Below, piece after piece: positions 26,212 to 34,997 of a DNA stretch of 64,000 bases. Position numbers and translations under genes: made by a program. Location of the stretch: the NCBI GenBank assembly GCA_028045305.1, contig JAOFTV010000008.1:1-64000 (forward strand). Direction: 5' to 3'. Within the stretch, counting starts at the first letter, position 1; every line of letters starts with the position of its first letter. This stretch comes from Opitutales bacterium. GTDB taxonomy: Bacteria > Verrucomicrobiota > Verrucomicrobiia > Opitutales > Seribacteraceae. The notes under the pieces are model-generated. The model had not been told where the DNA came from, ran no database searches, and saw nothing but the letters and a program-made list of their open reading frames with translations.

Positions 26212-27273
26212 ATGAAAATAACTAAAGTCTTTAGTATCCTACTTTCCCTGCATGTCGGGGTTATTTTACTCGTAATGTTTCAACCGAGTTGCCAGACAGC
26301 TGGGGTTCGTCAAGGAGCTTCAAAAACTGACCAGAATGCTTCGCTTGTCCCCGAGCAGTCTTTTAATCAAGCCGAACTACCGGATGAAAAAGCTGCTCAA
26401 CTGCGTAAACCTGGTGGGATTCCTGCAGATGAATTTGCAGCCCCAAGCCGACCTAGGCCAGGCGATCTCATTGTTCCGAGAAAATCCAAGCCCACACCAA
26501 CGCCAGCCGAGTCACCAAGGATTATTGTTCCTGTGGAGGAAGGGCCAGTTCCTATGGACTTAAAACCCAAAGACCTTGCAGTCTATAAAATCCAAAAAGG
26601 GGACACCTTGTGGGGAATTGCCAGAAAGAACGGTATATCATTGTCTGATTTATTACAGGCAAATCCAAATATGGACAAAACTGGTCGTCTATCCATTGGG
26701 CAAGAAGTTATGATACCTGCTGGAAATGGATATTCTCCAGCCCAACAGGCTCCTCGACCTTCAATTCAATCTAATCCAACAGGTGGAGAAACTTACCAAA
26801 TTGCAAGTGGGGATACACTTTCAAGAATTGCCAAGAAGCATGGTATTAGGTTGTCCAGTTTATTGCAGGCGAATGGATTGTCGCTTTCTTCCATCATTCG
26901 CCCGGGCCAACAATTAAACATTCCGCAGGGAAATGGAGACGAAAGTATTCCTGTTCAGCAACAGCCTACAATCATTGTTCCTCCAGGATCTACAACACAT
27001 GCGGTGCAAAAAGGGGAAAACCTTTCCCGTATAGCCTCAATTTATGGAGTTACGGTAGCCCAAATTATGGAGTGGAATGGGCTATCCAATCCTGGGTTGA
27101 TACGCGTTGGACAATCTTTGATTGTTGCTCAGGGAACTGCTGATAGCCCTGAAGCCATTATTGAGTCATCCCCTTCTGTGGATTTGGTGCCCACGGATGA
27201 TGGTGGCTCGTTGCAAGATTTTTTTAATGAAAGTCCGACAGTGGAGAGACCGATTATTGATGTGTCGGAATAA
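26212..27273 (+). CDS. Three-LysM peptidoglycan-binding protein
   Basis: A 353-residue protein with a hydrophobic N-terminal leader (~9-23) followed by QPSC, a poor lipobox, so it is either a lipoprotein or a membrane-anchored/secreted protein. A proline-rich linker (~66-120) leads to three LysM repeats at ~124-170, 194-238 and 262-306, each starting with a GDT or GEN turn; the C-terminal ~45 residues are acidic. No hydrolase domain is present. LysM binds N-acetylglucosamine in peptidoglycan. It starts 2 nt after murD, inside the dcw operon and just before ftsW, which suggests a role in recognising or shaping septal wall rather than degrading it. Confidence 0.85.
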   Translation: MKITKVFSILLSLHVGVILLVMFQPSCQTAGVRQGASKTDQNASLVPEQSFNQAELPDEKAAQLRKPGGIPADEFAAPSRPRPGDLIVPRKSKPTPTPAESPRIIVPVEEGPVPMDLKPKDLAVYKIQKGDTLWGIARKNGISLSDLLQANPNMDKTGRLSIGQEVMIPAGNGYSPAQQAPRPSIQSNPTGGETYQIASGDTLSRIAKKHGIRLSSLLQANGLSLSSIIRPGQQLNIPQGNGDESIPVQQQPTIIVPPGSTTHAVQKGENLSRIASIYGVTVAQIMEWNGLSNPGLIRVGQSLIVAQGTADSPEAIIESSPSVDLVPTDDGGSLQDFFNESPTVERPIIDVSE

Positions 27274-27330
27274 GCATGATCGGGAAATGGCGGGATAAGT
27301 GGATCAGCATATGGGTGTGAGTATAACAGG

Positions 27331-28467
27331 GTGGATAGAGTTGCGATAGAACAGCAATTTTTTCGAAATTCCGGATTGGTTAGCACCTTCTTGGTGATGG
27401 CCGCTCTGTGCATGACTATGCTGGGTATGGTCATGCTGTTTAGTGCAGGTGCAGTTCGTGGAGCCCAGGATCTTTTGGCAAAACAGGCAGTTTGGCTAGT
27501 TCTGGCAATGATTGCAGCTGCTGTAGCAGCTTGGATAGATTTGGACTGGTTGAAGAAAAAAACTCCCTTGATTTTTTGTATTTGTATATTTGCCCTTATC
27601 CTGACCTTGGTCCCCAGCATAGGAGTGAAAGTGAATGGCGCCCAGCGCTGGATAGGTTTAGGACCTTTGAGGATACAGCCTTCCGAATTTGCCAAAATTG
27701 GACTGGTACTTGGCTGTGCTCATTATTTTGCTTTGCGACAACGTACATTGGGTGAATTTCTTGATGGATTTGCCATTCCTTCCGCTTTTCTCGGATTGGT
27801 TTGTGGTCTTATTCTTTTGCAGCCTGATTTTGGGACTAGTTTTTTATGCGGAGCAGTTGGAGCCACTTTGATGTTTCAAGCTGGTACGAGCCTGAAATGG
27901 TTGATGCCGGTGGCAGGTTTAGCCGTAACGGCTTTTTCTGTACTGGTATATTTTGATCCGGTGCGTATCCGACGGGTAACTTCCTTCTTGGATGTGGAAG
28001 CGAATGCCAATGACAGTGCTTACCAACTTTGGCAGGGTATGCTTGCTTTTGGAGTGGGAGGTGTCGATGGCGTGGGCTTGGGTATGGGCAGGCAACAAAT
28101 GCATTTTCTTCCAGAAGCTCATACCGATTTTATTTTCCCCGTAATTGGTGAGGAATTAGGTCTGGTTATGACGATGTGCGTGTTGTTATGTTTCCTTTTG
28201 CTCTTTGGTCTGACCTGCTGGAAGTTGAGGGGCGTTACTCGATTGTACGATTATTTACTGGCGATGGGTGCTTTGTTGTTCGTTTCCTTTCAGGCCATCA
28301 TCAATATTGGCGTGGTTACGGGCTCGCTGCCCACTAAGGGAATGTCCTTACCATTTATCAGTTATGGAGGATCAAACCTTGTAGTTGTTTTTATTATGAT
28401 CGGTCTGGTCATAAATGTTTTACGAAGAATGGACCAACCCAAACCCATCCAGCCCCGAGAAATGTGA
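27331..28467 (+). CDS. ftsW: Septal lipid II polymerase (SEDS family)
   Basis: A 378-residue inner-membrane protein with about ten hydrophobic segments. It polymerises glycan strands from lipid II together with FtsI. Hallmark blocks are GAQRWIGLGPLRIQPSEFAK, the conserved HTDFIFPVIGEELG loop, and PTKGMSLPFISYGGSN. The start is GTG 27331 after AACAGG; the true start could be slightly downstream because the N-terminus is variable. It overlaps murG by 4 nt (28464-28467). The position between murD/lysM and murG supports FtsW over RodA. Confidence 0.93.
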   Translation: MDRVAIEQQFFRNSGLVSTFLVMAALCMTMLGMVMLFSAGAVRGAQDLLAKQAVWLVLAMIAAAVAAWIDLDWLKKKTPLIFCICIFALILTLVPSIGVKVNGAQRWIGLGPLRIQPSEFAKIGLVLGCAHYFALRQRTLGEFLDGFAIPSAFLGLVCGLILLQPDFGTSFLCGAVGATLMFQAGTSLKWLMPVAGLAVTAFSVLVYFDPVRIRRVTSFLDVEANANDSAYQLWQGMLAFGVGGVDGVGLGMGRQQMHFLPEAHTDFIFPVIGEELGLVMTMCVLLCFLLLFGLTCWKLRGVTRLYDYLLAMGALLFVSFQAIINIGVVTGSLPTKGMSLPFISYGGSNLVVVFIMIGLVINVLRRMDQPKPIQPREM

Positions 28468-29600
28468 AAAATGTAGTCATTGCATGCGGTGGTACCGGGG
28501 GACATCTGACTCCAGGAATTGGACTTGCTCAGGCGTTAGAGGAGAAAGGGTGTCCATGCTGGCTTTTTATTAGCCGTAAACAAGTCGACTCTCGTTTATC
28601 CTCGAAGTATAGAAAAATGAGTTTCGAACCTATGCCAGGAGCACCCTTTTCCCGCTCCGCCTGGGGATTGTTCAAGTTTTTTAAAGAACTCCTTCACTCC
28701 TTTGTTTTATCTCGAAAATTTTACCGGAAAGTGGGTGCTGATGTCCTTGTTGGGTTTGGGGGGTTCTCCACACTCGGACCGGCTTTGGCTGCACGCACCA
28801 TGGGTATTCCTATTTATTTACACGAGTCTAATCGAAAGACTGGGAAAGCAGTGCGTTTCCTTGCCCGGCGAGCGGACCGGGTTTACCTTCCTGAAGGTGT
28901 CCGGGTAGAGGGTGTGTCCTATGAAAAGATTTATCATTTCGGCTATCCCTTGCGACAGGATTTCAGAAGAATGCCCATGGAAAGAGCTCGTAGAAAACTT
29001 GGTATTCCTATGGCTGATAAATTATTGGTTGTCCTTGGTGGGAGTCAGGGGGCGGTGGCTCTGAACAAGTGGGTGAAGAATAATATCGAAAATTTAGCTA
29101 TGGATGGAATTTCCGTTTATTGCGTTACTGGAATGAACAAGGAAAGTTCTGGAGTGGTTCAGCTACACGATGCTTCTGGAACTACGGTCACAAGTAGGTT
29201 TGTTCCTTTTACAGATCAAATGGAAGTTTTGTTATCTTCCGCCAATTTAGTGATTAGTCGTGCTGGAGCAGGTTCTTTGGCAGAGGTTGTTAAATGTAGG
29301 GTGCCGGTAATTATGATTCCTTACCCCTATGCAGCGGATGATCATCAAACCCACAATGCAGTTTACCTGGAAAGTAAGGGTGGGGGGGTTGTATGTCCTC
29401 AATCAGAGATCTCAGAGAAATTACTGGATGAGGTCAGGGAGTTAATGTTTAACGAAGAATTTCGAACATTGATTAGAAGAAATCTCTTTTCTCTTGATTC
29501 GGGAGACGATGGACTTCGGATGGCCCAAGATATTTTACAGTCTTTAAAAAATTCCAAATCGGTTGCGGATCGTAGAGATTTCGGGGGGGTCTTTGCATGA
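28464..29600 (+). CDS. murG: Lipid II synthase (GlcNAc transferase)
   Basis: A 378-residue peripheral inner-membrane glycosyltransferase that converts lipid I to lipid II. The start is GTG 28464, overlapping ftsW. The N-terminal GGTGGHLTPG loop, the HESNRKTGKAVRF block, the LGGSQGA motif and the C-terminal SRAGAGSLAEV nucleotide-sugar site are all present and in family order. Its end overlaps murC-murB by 4 nt. Length is near the family norm of 355-365. Confidence 0.95.
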   Translation: MKNVVIACGGTGGHLTPGIGLAQALEEKGCPCWLFISRKQVDSRLSSKYRKMSFEPMPGAPFSRSAWGLFKFFKELLHSFVLSRKFYRKVGADVLVGFGGFSTLGPALAARTMGIPIYLHESNRKTGKAVRFLARRADRVYLPEGVRVEGVSYEKIYHFGYPLRQDFRRMPMERARRKLGIPMADKLLVVLGGSQGAVALNKWVKNNIENLAMDGISVYCVTGMNKESSGVVQLHDASGTTVTSRFVPFTDQMEVLLSSANLVISRAGAGSLAEVVKCRVPVIMIPYPYAADDHQTHNAVYLESKGGGVVCPQSEISEKLLDEVRELMFNEEFRTLIRRNLFSLDSGDDGLRMAQDILQSLKNSKSVADRRDFGGVFA

Positions 29601-31804
29601 AAAGACCAAGGAAAGTGCTTTTGCTTGGAGCCGGTGGTATGGGCATGGCTCCTCTTGCCCTCTATTTGCGAGGTGCCGGTGTTCGTGTGGAAGCATTTGA
29701 TCATAAATTTCGAGAACCTTTGCGGACCGAGCTTGAAAATGCTGGGGTTAAAATACTTCATGAACCCGAAGCTATTTTAACCCCGGACTGCGTGGTTCGT
29801 TCGAGTGCAATCCCTGCAGATGATCCTATGGTGTCCGAGTGGGTAAATGCAGATGTTCCTGTTTACAAAAGGGGCGAATTTTTGTCTTCTCTATTCTCCC
29901 GTAAACGCGTGATCGCAGTGGTCGGAAGCCATGGAAAAACAAGTGTTGCTGGGCGCATTGCCTGGGCTCTCGAGCGTTTAAACTTTCCATGCTCATATTT
30001 GGTTGGTGCACAATTCATTGATTCCATCTTACCATCTGGGAAATTTCAAAAATCTCCATGGGTGCTTCTGGAAGTTGACGAGAGTGATGGTACGATCGAT
30101 GGGTTTTCTCCCAACATTACTGTGGCATTGAACTGTGACTGGGATCATGTCGACCGCTATGAAAACAAGGAGTCCTTCTTGCATACTCTAAAATCCTTAT
30201 TTGAGCGGACTAAAAATCATATTGTTTGCCAAGACTGTGCCCCCCTTAATTCGATTGCACAAAATTTGTCAGATAAACAAACCGTATTTTTTTCCCCTGC
30301 CTCCAATCCTCATGATTTTACCGAAGCCAATGAACGTGCCGTAAGGTCGGTAATCGGGGTATTAAATCTTTCCGTCCAGGATTTGGATTTCGAAGAATTT
30401 CCGGGCATTCAAAGAAGACAGGCAACTCTCTTTGACGATGGAAACCGTTGGGTTGTGGAAGACTACGCTCATCACCCCACAGAGATCCGTTCGTTCCTTG
30501 ATTTAAGAAGGAAAATGGAACCATCCAGGTCCATGAAAGTAATATTTCAACCGCATCGATATTCTCGAACCGAGAGTTTGGCCGCTGGTTTTGCTGAGGA
30601 ACTTGCCCATGCTGACCAGCTCTTTCTTCTCCCCACTTATTCTGCTTTTGAAAAGTTTGACCAAAGGGGTTCGGTGGAAGCACTTACCGGATATTTGCCA
30701 CCTCGCTTGCGCGGGAGTACAAAGATTTATGATGACTTCGGGGATCTGCGCCGCTCTTTGCACAGAAAAAATATCGAAAAGCTCAAGGACCAAGTACTTT
30801 TTGTGGGTGCAGGAGATATCGAGCACTGGGCACATGCATTTTCTGCTTGGGAGCATAGTGGGGAAGATAAGCATAAGGCGTTCGGCCTGTATCTGGAAAA
30901 CAGACTGTCTACTGGAACAATATTGAACGGTTACCACCCGCTTGGCTCGATGACAACCATGGGGGTGGGGGGGAATGCAAGATGGTATGCCGAGCCCGCC
31001 AATGCAGAGGATTTGAGGTCTCTGGTGGAGGCGTGCAAGTTGTTTGAGTTGCCTAGGTCGATGATGGGTAGGGGATCGAATTTAATTGTACCTGATGATG
31101 GCTTTGGCGGTCTAGTACTTCGCCTGCGTGGAAAGTTTTGGAACACGATTGAACTGAGAAGCGAAAATTCCCTAGTGGTGGGTGCAGGAGCAAAGCTAAA
31201 CGATATTTGCAAGTTTGCCTGTGGGCAAGGACTTCAAGGGTTTGAATTTCTCGAAGGGATTCCGGGCACACTGGGGGGGGCGTTGAGAATGAATGCTGGA
31301 GCGATGGGCTGGGAGACTTTCGACTTAGTCGACTGGGTAAGTTTTCTTTTACCAAATGGCAAAATACAGGAGATTCCCGGAAGCGAACTTGAAGTCGGGT
31401 ACAGATATTGCAAGGAGGCTTATGAAGGGATTGCTCTTAGGGCAAAGCTAAAGTCCGAGGGTCGCGCGAAACACCAGGAAATACGAAAAGTCATAGATTC
31501 TTTGGCACAAGCACGTAGAAAAACGCAACCCCGTGAAGCAAGTTCCGGGTGTGTGTTCAGAAACCCAAATGAGCATTCCGCTGGTTGGCTCATTGATCAA
31601 AGCGGTCTGAAAGGAGAAAAAGTGGGCGGAGCCACAGTTTCTGATATGCATGCTAATTTTATTCTTAATCGTGGAGATGCCACTGCTACCGAGGTGATCA
31701 AACTTATCCTCAAGGTGCGTGAGCGTGTACAAAAATCCCACGGACTTACTCTCGAACCCGAAGTCAATGTACTCGGGAAATCATGGGAACAATACCTTTC
31801 TTAA
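29597..31804 (+). CDS. murC-murB: MurC-MurB fusion: UDP-MurNAc:L-Ala ligase and UDP-GlcNAc-enolpyruvate reductase
   Basis: A 735-residue bifunctional protein. Residues ~1-430 are MurC: an N-terminal GAGGMGM dinucleotide-like loop, the ATP loop GSHGKTSVAG, EVDESDGTI, and EDYAHHPTEI. Residues ~440-735 are MurB: the FAD site TMGVGGNARW, MGRGSNLIVPD, EGIPGTLGGALRMNAGAMG, and the catalytic region SSGCVFRNP, where Cys652 replaces the Ser found in E. coli MurB. The C-terminal Glu of the active site lies in LTLEPEVNVLG. Both reactions (enolpyruvate reduction, then L-Ala addition) are consecutive, so fusion could channel UDP-MurNAc. ATGA overlap with murG. Confidence 0.95.
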   Translation: MKRPRKVLLLGAGGMGMAPLALYLRGAGVRVEAFDHKFREPLRTELENAGVKILHEPEAILTPDCVVRSSAIPADDPMVSEWVNADVPVYKRGEFLSSLFSRKRVIAVVGSHGKTSVAGRIAWALERLNFPCSYLVGAQFIDSILPSGKFQKSPWVLLEVDESDGTIDGFSPNITVALNCDWDHVDRYENKESFLHTLKSLFERTKNHIVCQDCAPLNSIAQNLSDKQTVFFSPASNPHDFTEANERAVRSVIGVLNLSVQDLDFEEFPGIQRRQATLFDDGNRWVVEDYAHHPTEIRSFLDLRRKMEPSRSMKVIFQPHRYSRTESLAAGFAEELAHADQLFLLPTYSAFEKFDQRGSVEALTGYLPPRLRGSTKIYDDFGDLRRSLHRKNIEKLKDQVLFVGAGDIEHWAHAFSAWEHSGEDKHKAFGLYLENRLSTGTILNGYHPLGSMTTMGVGGNARWYAEPANAEDLRSLVEACKLFELPRSMMGRGSNLIVPDDGFGGLVLRLRGKFWNTIELRSENSLVVGAGAKLNDICKFACGQGLQGFEFLEGIPGTLGGALRMNAGAMGWETFDLVDWVSFLLPNGKIQEIPGSELEVGYRYCKEAYEGIALRAKLKSEGRAKHQEIRKVIDSLAQARRKTQPREASSGCVFRNPNEHSAGWLIDQSGLKGEKVGGATVSDMHANFILNRGDATATEVIKLILKVRERVQKSHGLTLEPEVNVLGKSWEQYLS

Positions 31805-31825
31805 ATATACCTCACTCGATTCACC

Positions 31826-32773
31826 ATGAATACTACACCGAACTTAATCATTTTATGCGGGGGAACCGGACCTGAACGCGAAGTTTCTCGTGCCTCCGGT
31901 AAAGCCCTATTCGAATCACTCTCTAAGAATTACCATGCGAGGCTGGTCGATTTAAGTGAAGATCGATTGCCTGAAGGTATGGATGCAAATAACGAAGTTA
32001 TTTTTCCAGTAATCCATGGAACCTTTGGAGAAGATGGTCGATTGCAAGCTTTGCTTGATGACGCGGGGTTTGAATATGCTGGGAGCAATGCTACATCCAG
32101 TCAATTGTGCATGGATAAAGCATTGGCAAAGGAAAAGGTTGCTGAAATTGGAGTTCGCGTATCTCCGAGCGTGACCTTTGCTAACCCCAGAGAGTGTGAC
32201 CCAGGCCAATTAATTGATCTTCTAGGTAGAGAAACTGTTTTAAAGCCAATTAACCAAGGAAGCAGTGTTTCCCTGCGGGTAATTTGCGGATTTGAGGATT
32301 TGAAAAATGCAATTTCGGAAATCGAACCCGGGGAGTGGATGCTTGAGAAGCGCGTAATTGGGCGGGAGGTCACGATTGGTATGCTAGATAATCACGCCAT
32401 GGGAATTGTTGAGGTAATTCCCGTCGGTGGGGTTTACGATTACCAAAGAAAATATGTTCCAGGTTCCACAGAATACAGGTTTCCTGCGGTCATTGATGAC
32501 GAAGTGGAGCGCGAATTAAAAGAATTTGCCCGAAAAGCTTACCAAGCTTGTGACTGTCGAGACTTTGCCCGGATTGACTTTATGATATCTGAAGACGGGG
32601 ATGCCCATTTCCTTGAAGTAAACACAATCCCGGGTCTTACCGCGACCAGCCTTCTTCCAAAGAGTGCATCTTGTTCGGGGTATGACTTTGAAAAACTGTG
32701 TTGCCGACTTATTGAACCCGCCATCCAACGTTTTCTCGCCCGTCATCCATCCTATAACTGCCACGCAGCTTAA
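31826..32773 (+). CDS. ddl: D-alanine:D-alanine ligase
   Basis: A 315-residue ATP-grasp enzyme that makes D-Ala-D-Ala for MurF. The N-terminal GGTGPEREVS block, HGTFGEDGRLQALLD, the lysine-containing KPINQGSSVSL, KYVPGSTEY and EVNTIPGLT are the family hallmarks. The first block is usually GG-x-S-x-EHEVS; here it is GGTGPEREVS, a modest variation. It lies 21 nt after the MurC-MurB gene. The Tyr in the omega loop (KYVPG) favours D-Ala over D-lactate as second substrate. Confidence 0.93.
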   Translation: MNTTPNLIILCGGTGPEREVSRASGKALFESLSKNYHARLVDLSEDRLPEGMDANNEVIFPVIHGTFGEDGRLQALLDDAGFEYAGSNATSSQLCMDKALAKEKVAEIGVRVSPSVTFANPRECDPGQLIDLLGRETVLKPINQGSSVSLRVICGFEDLKNAISEIEPGEWMLEKRVIGREVTIGMLDNHAMGIVEVIPVGGVYDYQRKYVPGSTEYRFPAVIDDEVERELKEFARKAYQACDCRDFARIDFMISEDGDAHFLEVNTIPGLTATSLLPKSASCSGYDFEKLCCRLIEPAIQRFLARHPSYNCHAA

Positions 32774-32776
32774 TCC

Positions 32777-33688
32777 ATGCCTAAGAAAAAGTCGCCTGAT
32801 CTATCTTTACCTTCCAGTTGGAAGGATCTTGTTCAAAAAAAATCCCGTAGAACAGCTAGCCGCTCATCAGTTCGTAAGCGCTGGCAAATGGGTCTGAAGT
32901 TATTATCTTTAATATTAATTCTTTCCGTGGTTGGGGCCTTTGGACTTTTTACCGAAAAGAATTTTAGTTCAAGCCTTGTGGGTAGTTTTGAATTCAAAGG
33001 CGTTAGCCCGATAGTCGATCGTGTCCGTTTTTCCAGCGATGGAGCTTTAAACCATAAATGGTTTGCAAACTGGTTTGGACCGATAAGAAAACGTACTCTT
33101 ATGGATTTAAATTTAGCTGATATACATCAGCATTTATTGGGTGAGCATCAAATTGCGAATGCTAAGATACGACGCGTATTCCCATCAACTTTAGAAGTTA
33201 CCATTCAAGAAAGGCAACCCGTTCTTGTGCTCAGGCTAAAGGATAGAAAAAAAGGTTATCAAGACTGGCTTGTATCTAGAGATGGAACACTGTACTTGGG
33301 GCAGGAATATTCATCCTCGAGGTTAGCCCTTTTACCATCCTTGCGGATTGCCCCAAATCAACTGAAAAGAAAGGTAGATGGTTCTGGTTATGCTGCACTT
33401 GCCGGTATGGTTCGGGTTTCACCCCTCCTTGAACTTGCTCGGCGTGAATATCCAGACCTGTACCGCGATTGGCGGGTGGTTTCGTATGAGCGACCTGATG
33501 ATTTAGACCCAGGAGCCCATATACTCGTACAGTCCGGTAGAATAGGAAAAATTCGGTTTTCACCAAATGCTTATGCAGATCAAATGAAAAGACTTCGATA
33601 CCTGCTCAAGGATCCAAAGTTTTCAAAGACTGCGAAAATCCGTTCAATTGATCTATCCCACGAACGTTCTGTATTTGCCAAAATATAA
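32777..33688 (+). CDS. ftsQ: Divisome protein FtsQ
   Basis: A 303-residue bitopic protein: a basic cytoplasmic start (~1-40), one transmembrane helix (~42-62), then a periplasmic POTRA-like domain and a C-terminal beta domain. The segment ANAKIRRVFPSTLEVTIQERQPV is the usual POTRA end of FtsQ (written here only as landmark, near residues 129-151). FtsQ holds FtsB and FtsL and links early and late divisome proteins. It lies 3 nt after ddl and 44 nt before ftsA, the canonical order ddl-ftsQ-ftsA-ftsZ. Confidence 0.9.
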   Translation: MPKKKSPDLSLPSSWKDLVQKKSRRTASRSSVRKRWQMGLKLLSLILILSVVGAFGLFTEKNFSSSLVGSFEFKGVSPIVDRVRFSSDGALNHKWFANWFGPIRKRTLMDLNLADIHQHLLGEHQIANAKIRRVFPSTLEVTIQERQPVLVLRLKDRKKGYQDWLVSRDGTLYLGQEYSSSRLALLPSLRIAPNQLKRKVDGSGYAALAGMVRVSPLLELARREYPDLYRDWRVVSYERPDDLDPGAHILVQSGRIGKIRFSPNAYADQMKRLRYLLKDPKFSKTAKIRSIDLSHERSVFAKI

Positions 33689-33732
33689 CCTTAAAAAGCA
33701 TACCGCCTCAGCAAACCTCGATTAATATAGAA

Positions 33733-34938
33733 ATGAGCAAGATCATAGGAGCAGTCGAAATTGGAACTTCCAAAGCAAAAGCTTTGGTTGGGGAAGTATC
33801 TGAAGGCAAACCACTAAGCATCGTGGGTATGGCCACTCGCCCGAACGAGGGAATGAGAAAGGGAGAGATTATAGATTTTAATAAAGTTGGCACATCGGTT
33901 CATACCGCCTTGGCAGAAGCGGAAAAAATGTCGGGGACGACAGTGGATTCAATCTACCTTGCCCAGACGGGTTCTCATTTAAGCGGATCGGTTTTGCGTG
34001 CGAGTGCTAATGTTTCTTCTTCAGATGGTCGCGTATCTGCATCCGATCTGCAACGGGCAGCGGATGAAGCAAAAAGGCGTAAGCCAGAGAATGGCAGATC
34101 TTATGTACATTATGTACGAATGCCCATTTTATTGGACGGTCGACCGGTGGAAGATCCAGTTGGTATGATTGGTAAGAAAGTAGAAATTGTTTATTGGGCT
34201 ATTGAGGGAAATGACTCTGCTATTCGTGCAAACCTTGATGTTGCAAATAGTTATGGTTTGGAAGTCGATGATTTAATTTTATCCTCCATTGCCTCATCAA
34301 CCCTGGTTGCCGGTCCGGATTTGAAACGGGCGGGAGTACTTGTCATCGATATGGGGGCAGGTGTTACGGACCTGGCAATTTATCGAAGCGGACATGTTGC
34401 GTATACCGGGGTAATTCCTGTAGGTGGAGACCACGTGTCCGGGGATTTGGCCATGGGTTTACGGGTATTTGAACCTTACGCAGAAAAATTGAAATTAACT
34501 TATGGATTAGCCCAGCATGATTCTTCCGCTCAGGATGAAAAAGTATGGATAACTAATGAAAAAACAATTGGTGACCGAGCAGTATCCCGGAAAGCCATTT
34601 CCAGTATCATTCATGTTAGAGTGGTTGAATTATTTGAAATTATTGCCAAAGAGTTAGGCGACTTTCTAAACCCAGAAGAACTGGGAGCAGGGGTGGTTCT
34701 AACTGGAGGTGCATCCCGATTGCCGGGGATTGAGCAAGTTGCTTCCATGGTACTTGGGGTGCCCGCCCGCAAGGCCACATTTCCGTCGGAAATTGGAAAA
34801 GATTTGGCCCAACCAGAAAACGCGACCGTTCTTGGACTTTTGCATTACGCGTTGGAGGACAACCGTTTGCCTGGTCAACCAAAGAGCAATGAAAATTCCG
34901 GTATTCTTAGTAAAATCGGAGGATTACTGGGAATTTAA
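33733..34938 (+). CDS. ftsA: Actin-like divisome protein FtsA
   Basis: A 401-residue actin-fold ATPase that tethers FtsZ to the membrane. The phosphate-1 loop EIGTSKAKA, the DMGAGVTDLAIY phosphate-2 loop and the adenosine-binding VLTGGASRLPG are present. The end is a short amphipathic helix (GILSKIGGLLGI), the membrane-targeting sequence required for FtsA function. Together with the DVPTYLRR tail of the next gene's FtsZ, this indicates that the FtsA-FtsZ contact is kept. It is 59 nt upstream of ftsZ. Confidence 0.94.
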   Translation: MSKIIGAVEIGTSKAKALVGEVSEGKPLSIVGMATRPNEGMRKGEIIDFNKVGTSVHTALAEAEKMSGTTVDSIYLAQTGSHLSGSVLRASANVSSSDGRVSASDLQRAADEAKRRKPENGRSYVHYVRMPILLDGRPVEDPVGMIGKKVEIVYWAIEGNDSAIRANLDVANSYGLEVDDLILSSIASSTLVAGPDLKRAGVLVIDMGAGVTDLAIYRSGHVAYTGVIPVGGDHVSGDLAMGLRVFEPYAEKLKLTYGLAQHDSSAQDEKVWITNEKTIGDRAVSRKAISSIIHVRVVELFEIIAKELGDFLNPEELGAGVVLTGGASRLPGIEQVASMVLGVPARKATFPSEIGKDLAQPENATVLGLLHYALEDNRLPGQPKSNENSGILSKIGGLLGI

Positions 34939-34997
34939 AATTATTCTCTAAATATTTTTAGAAATCATTCTTTGATAATCCCCAGCCCCTAAATATC

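Noticed and set aside
29384-31268. G-runs in murG and murC-murB as phase-variation tracts
   Set aside because: Runs are 7-8 G within conserved Gly-rich codons of essential genes; slippage would be lethal and no repeat is long enough to suggest selection for it.
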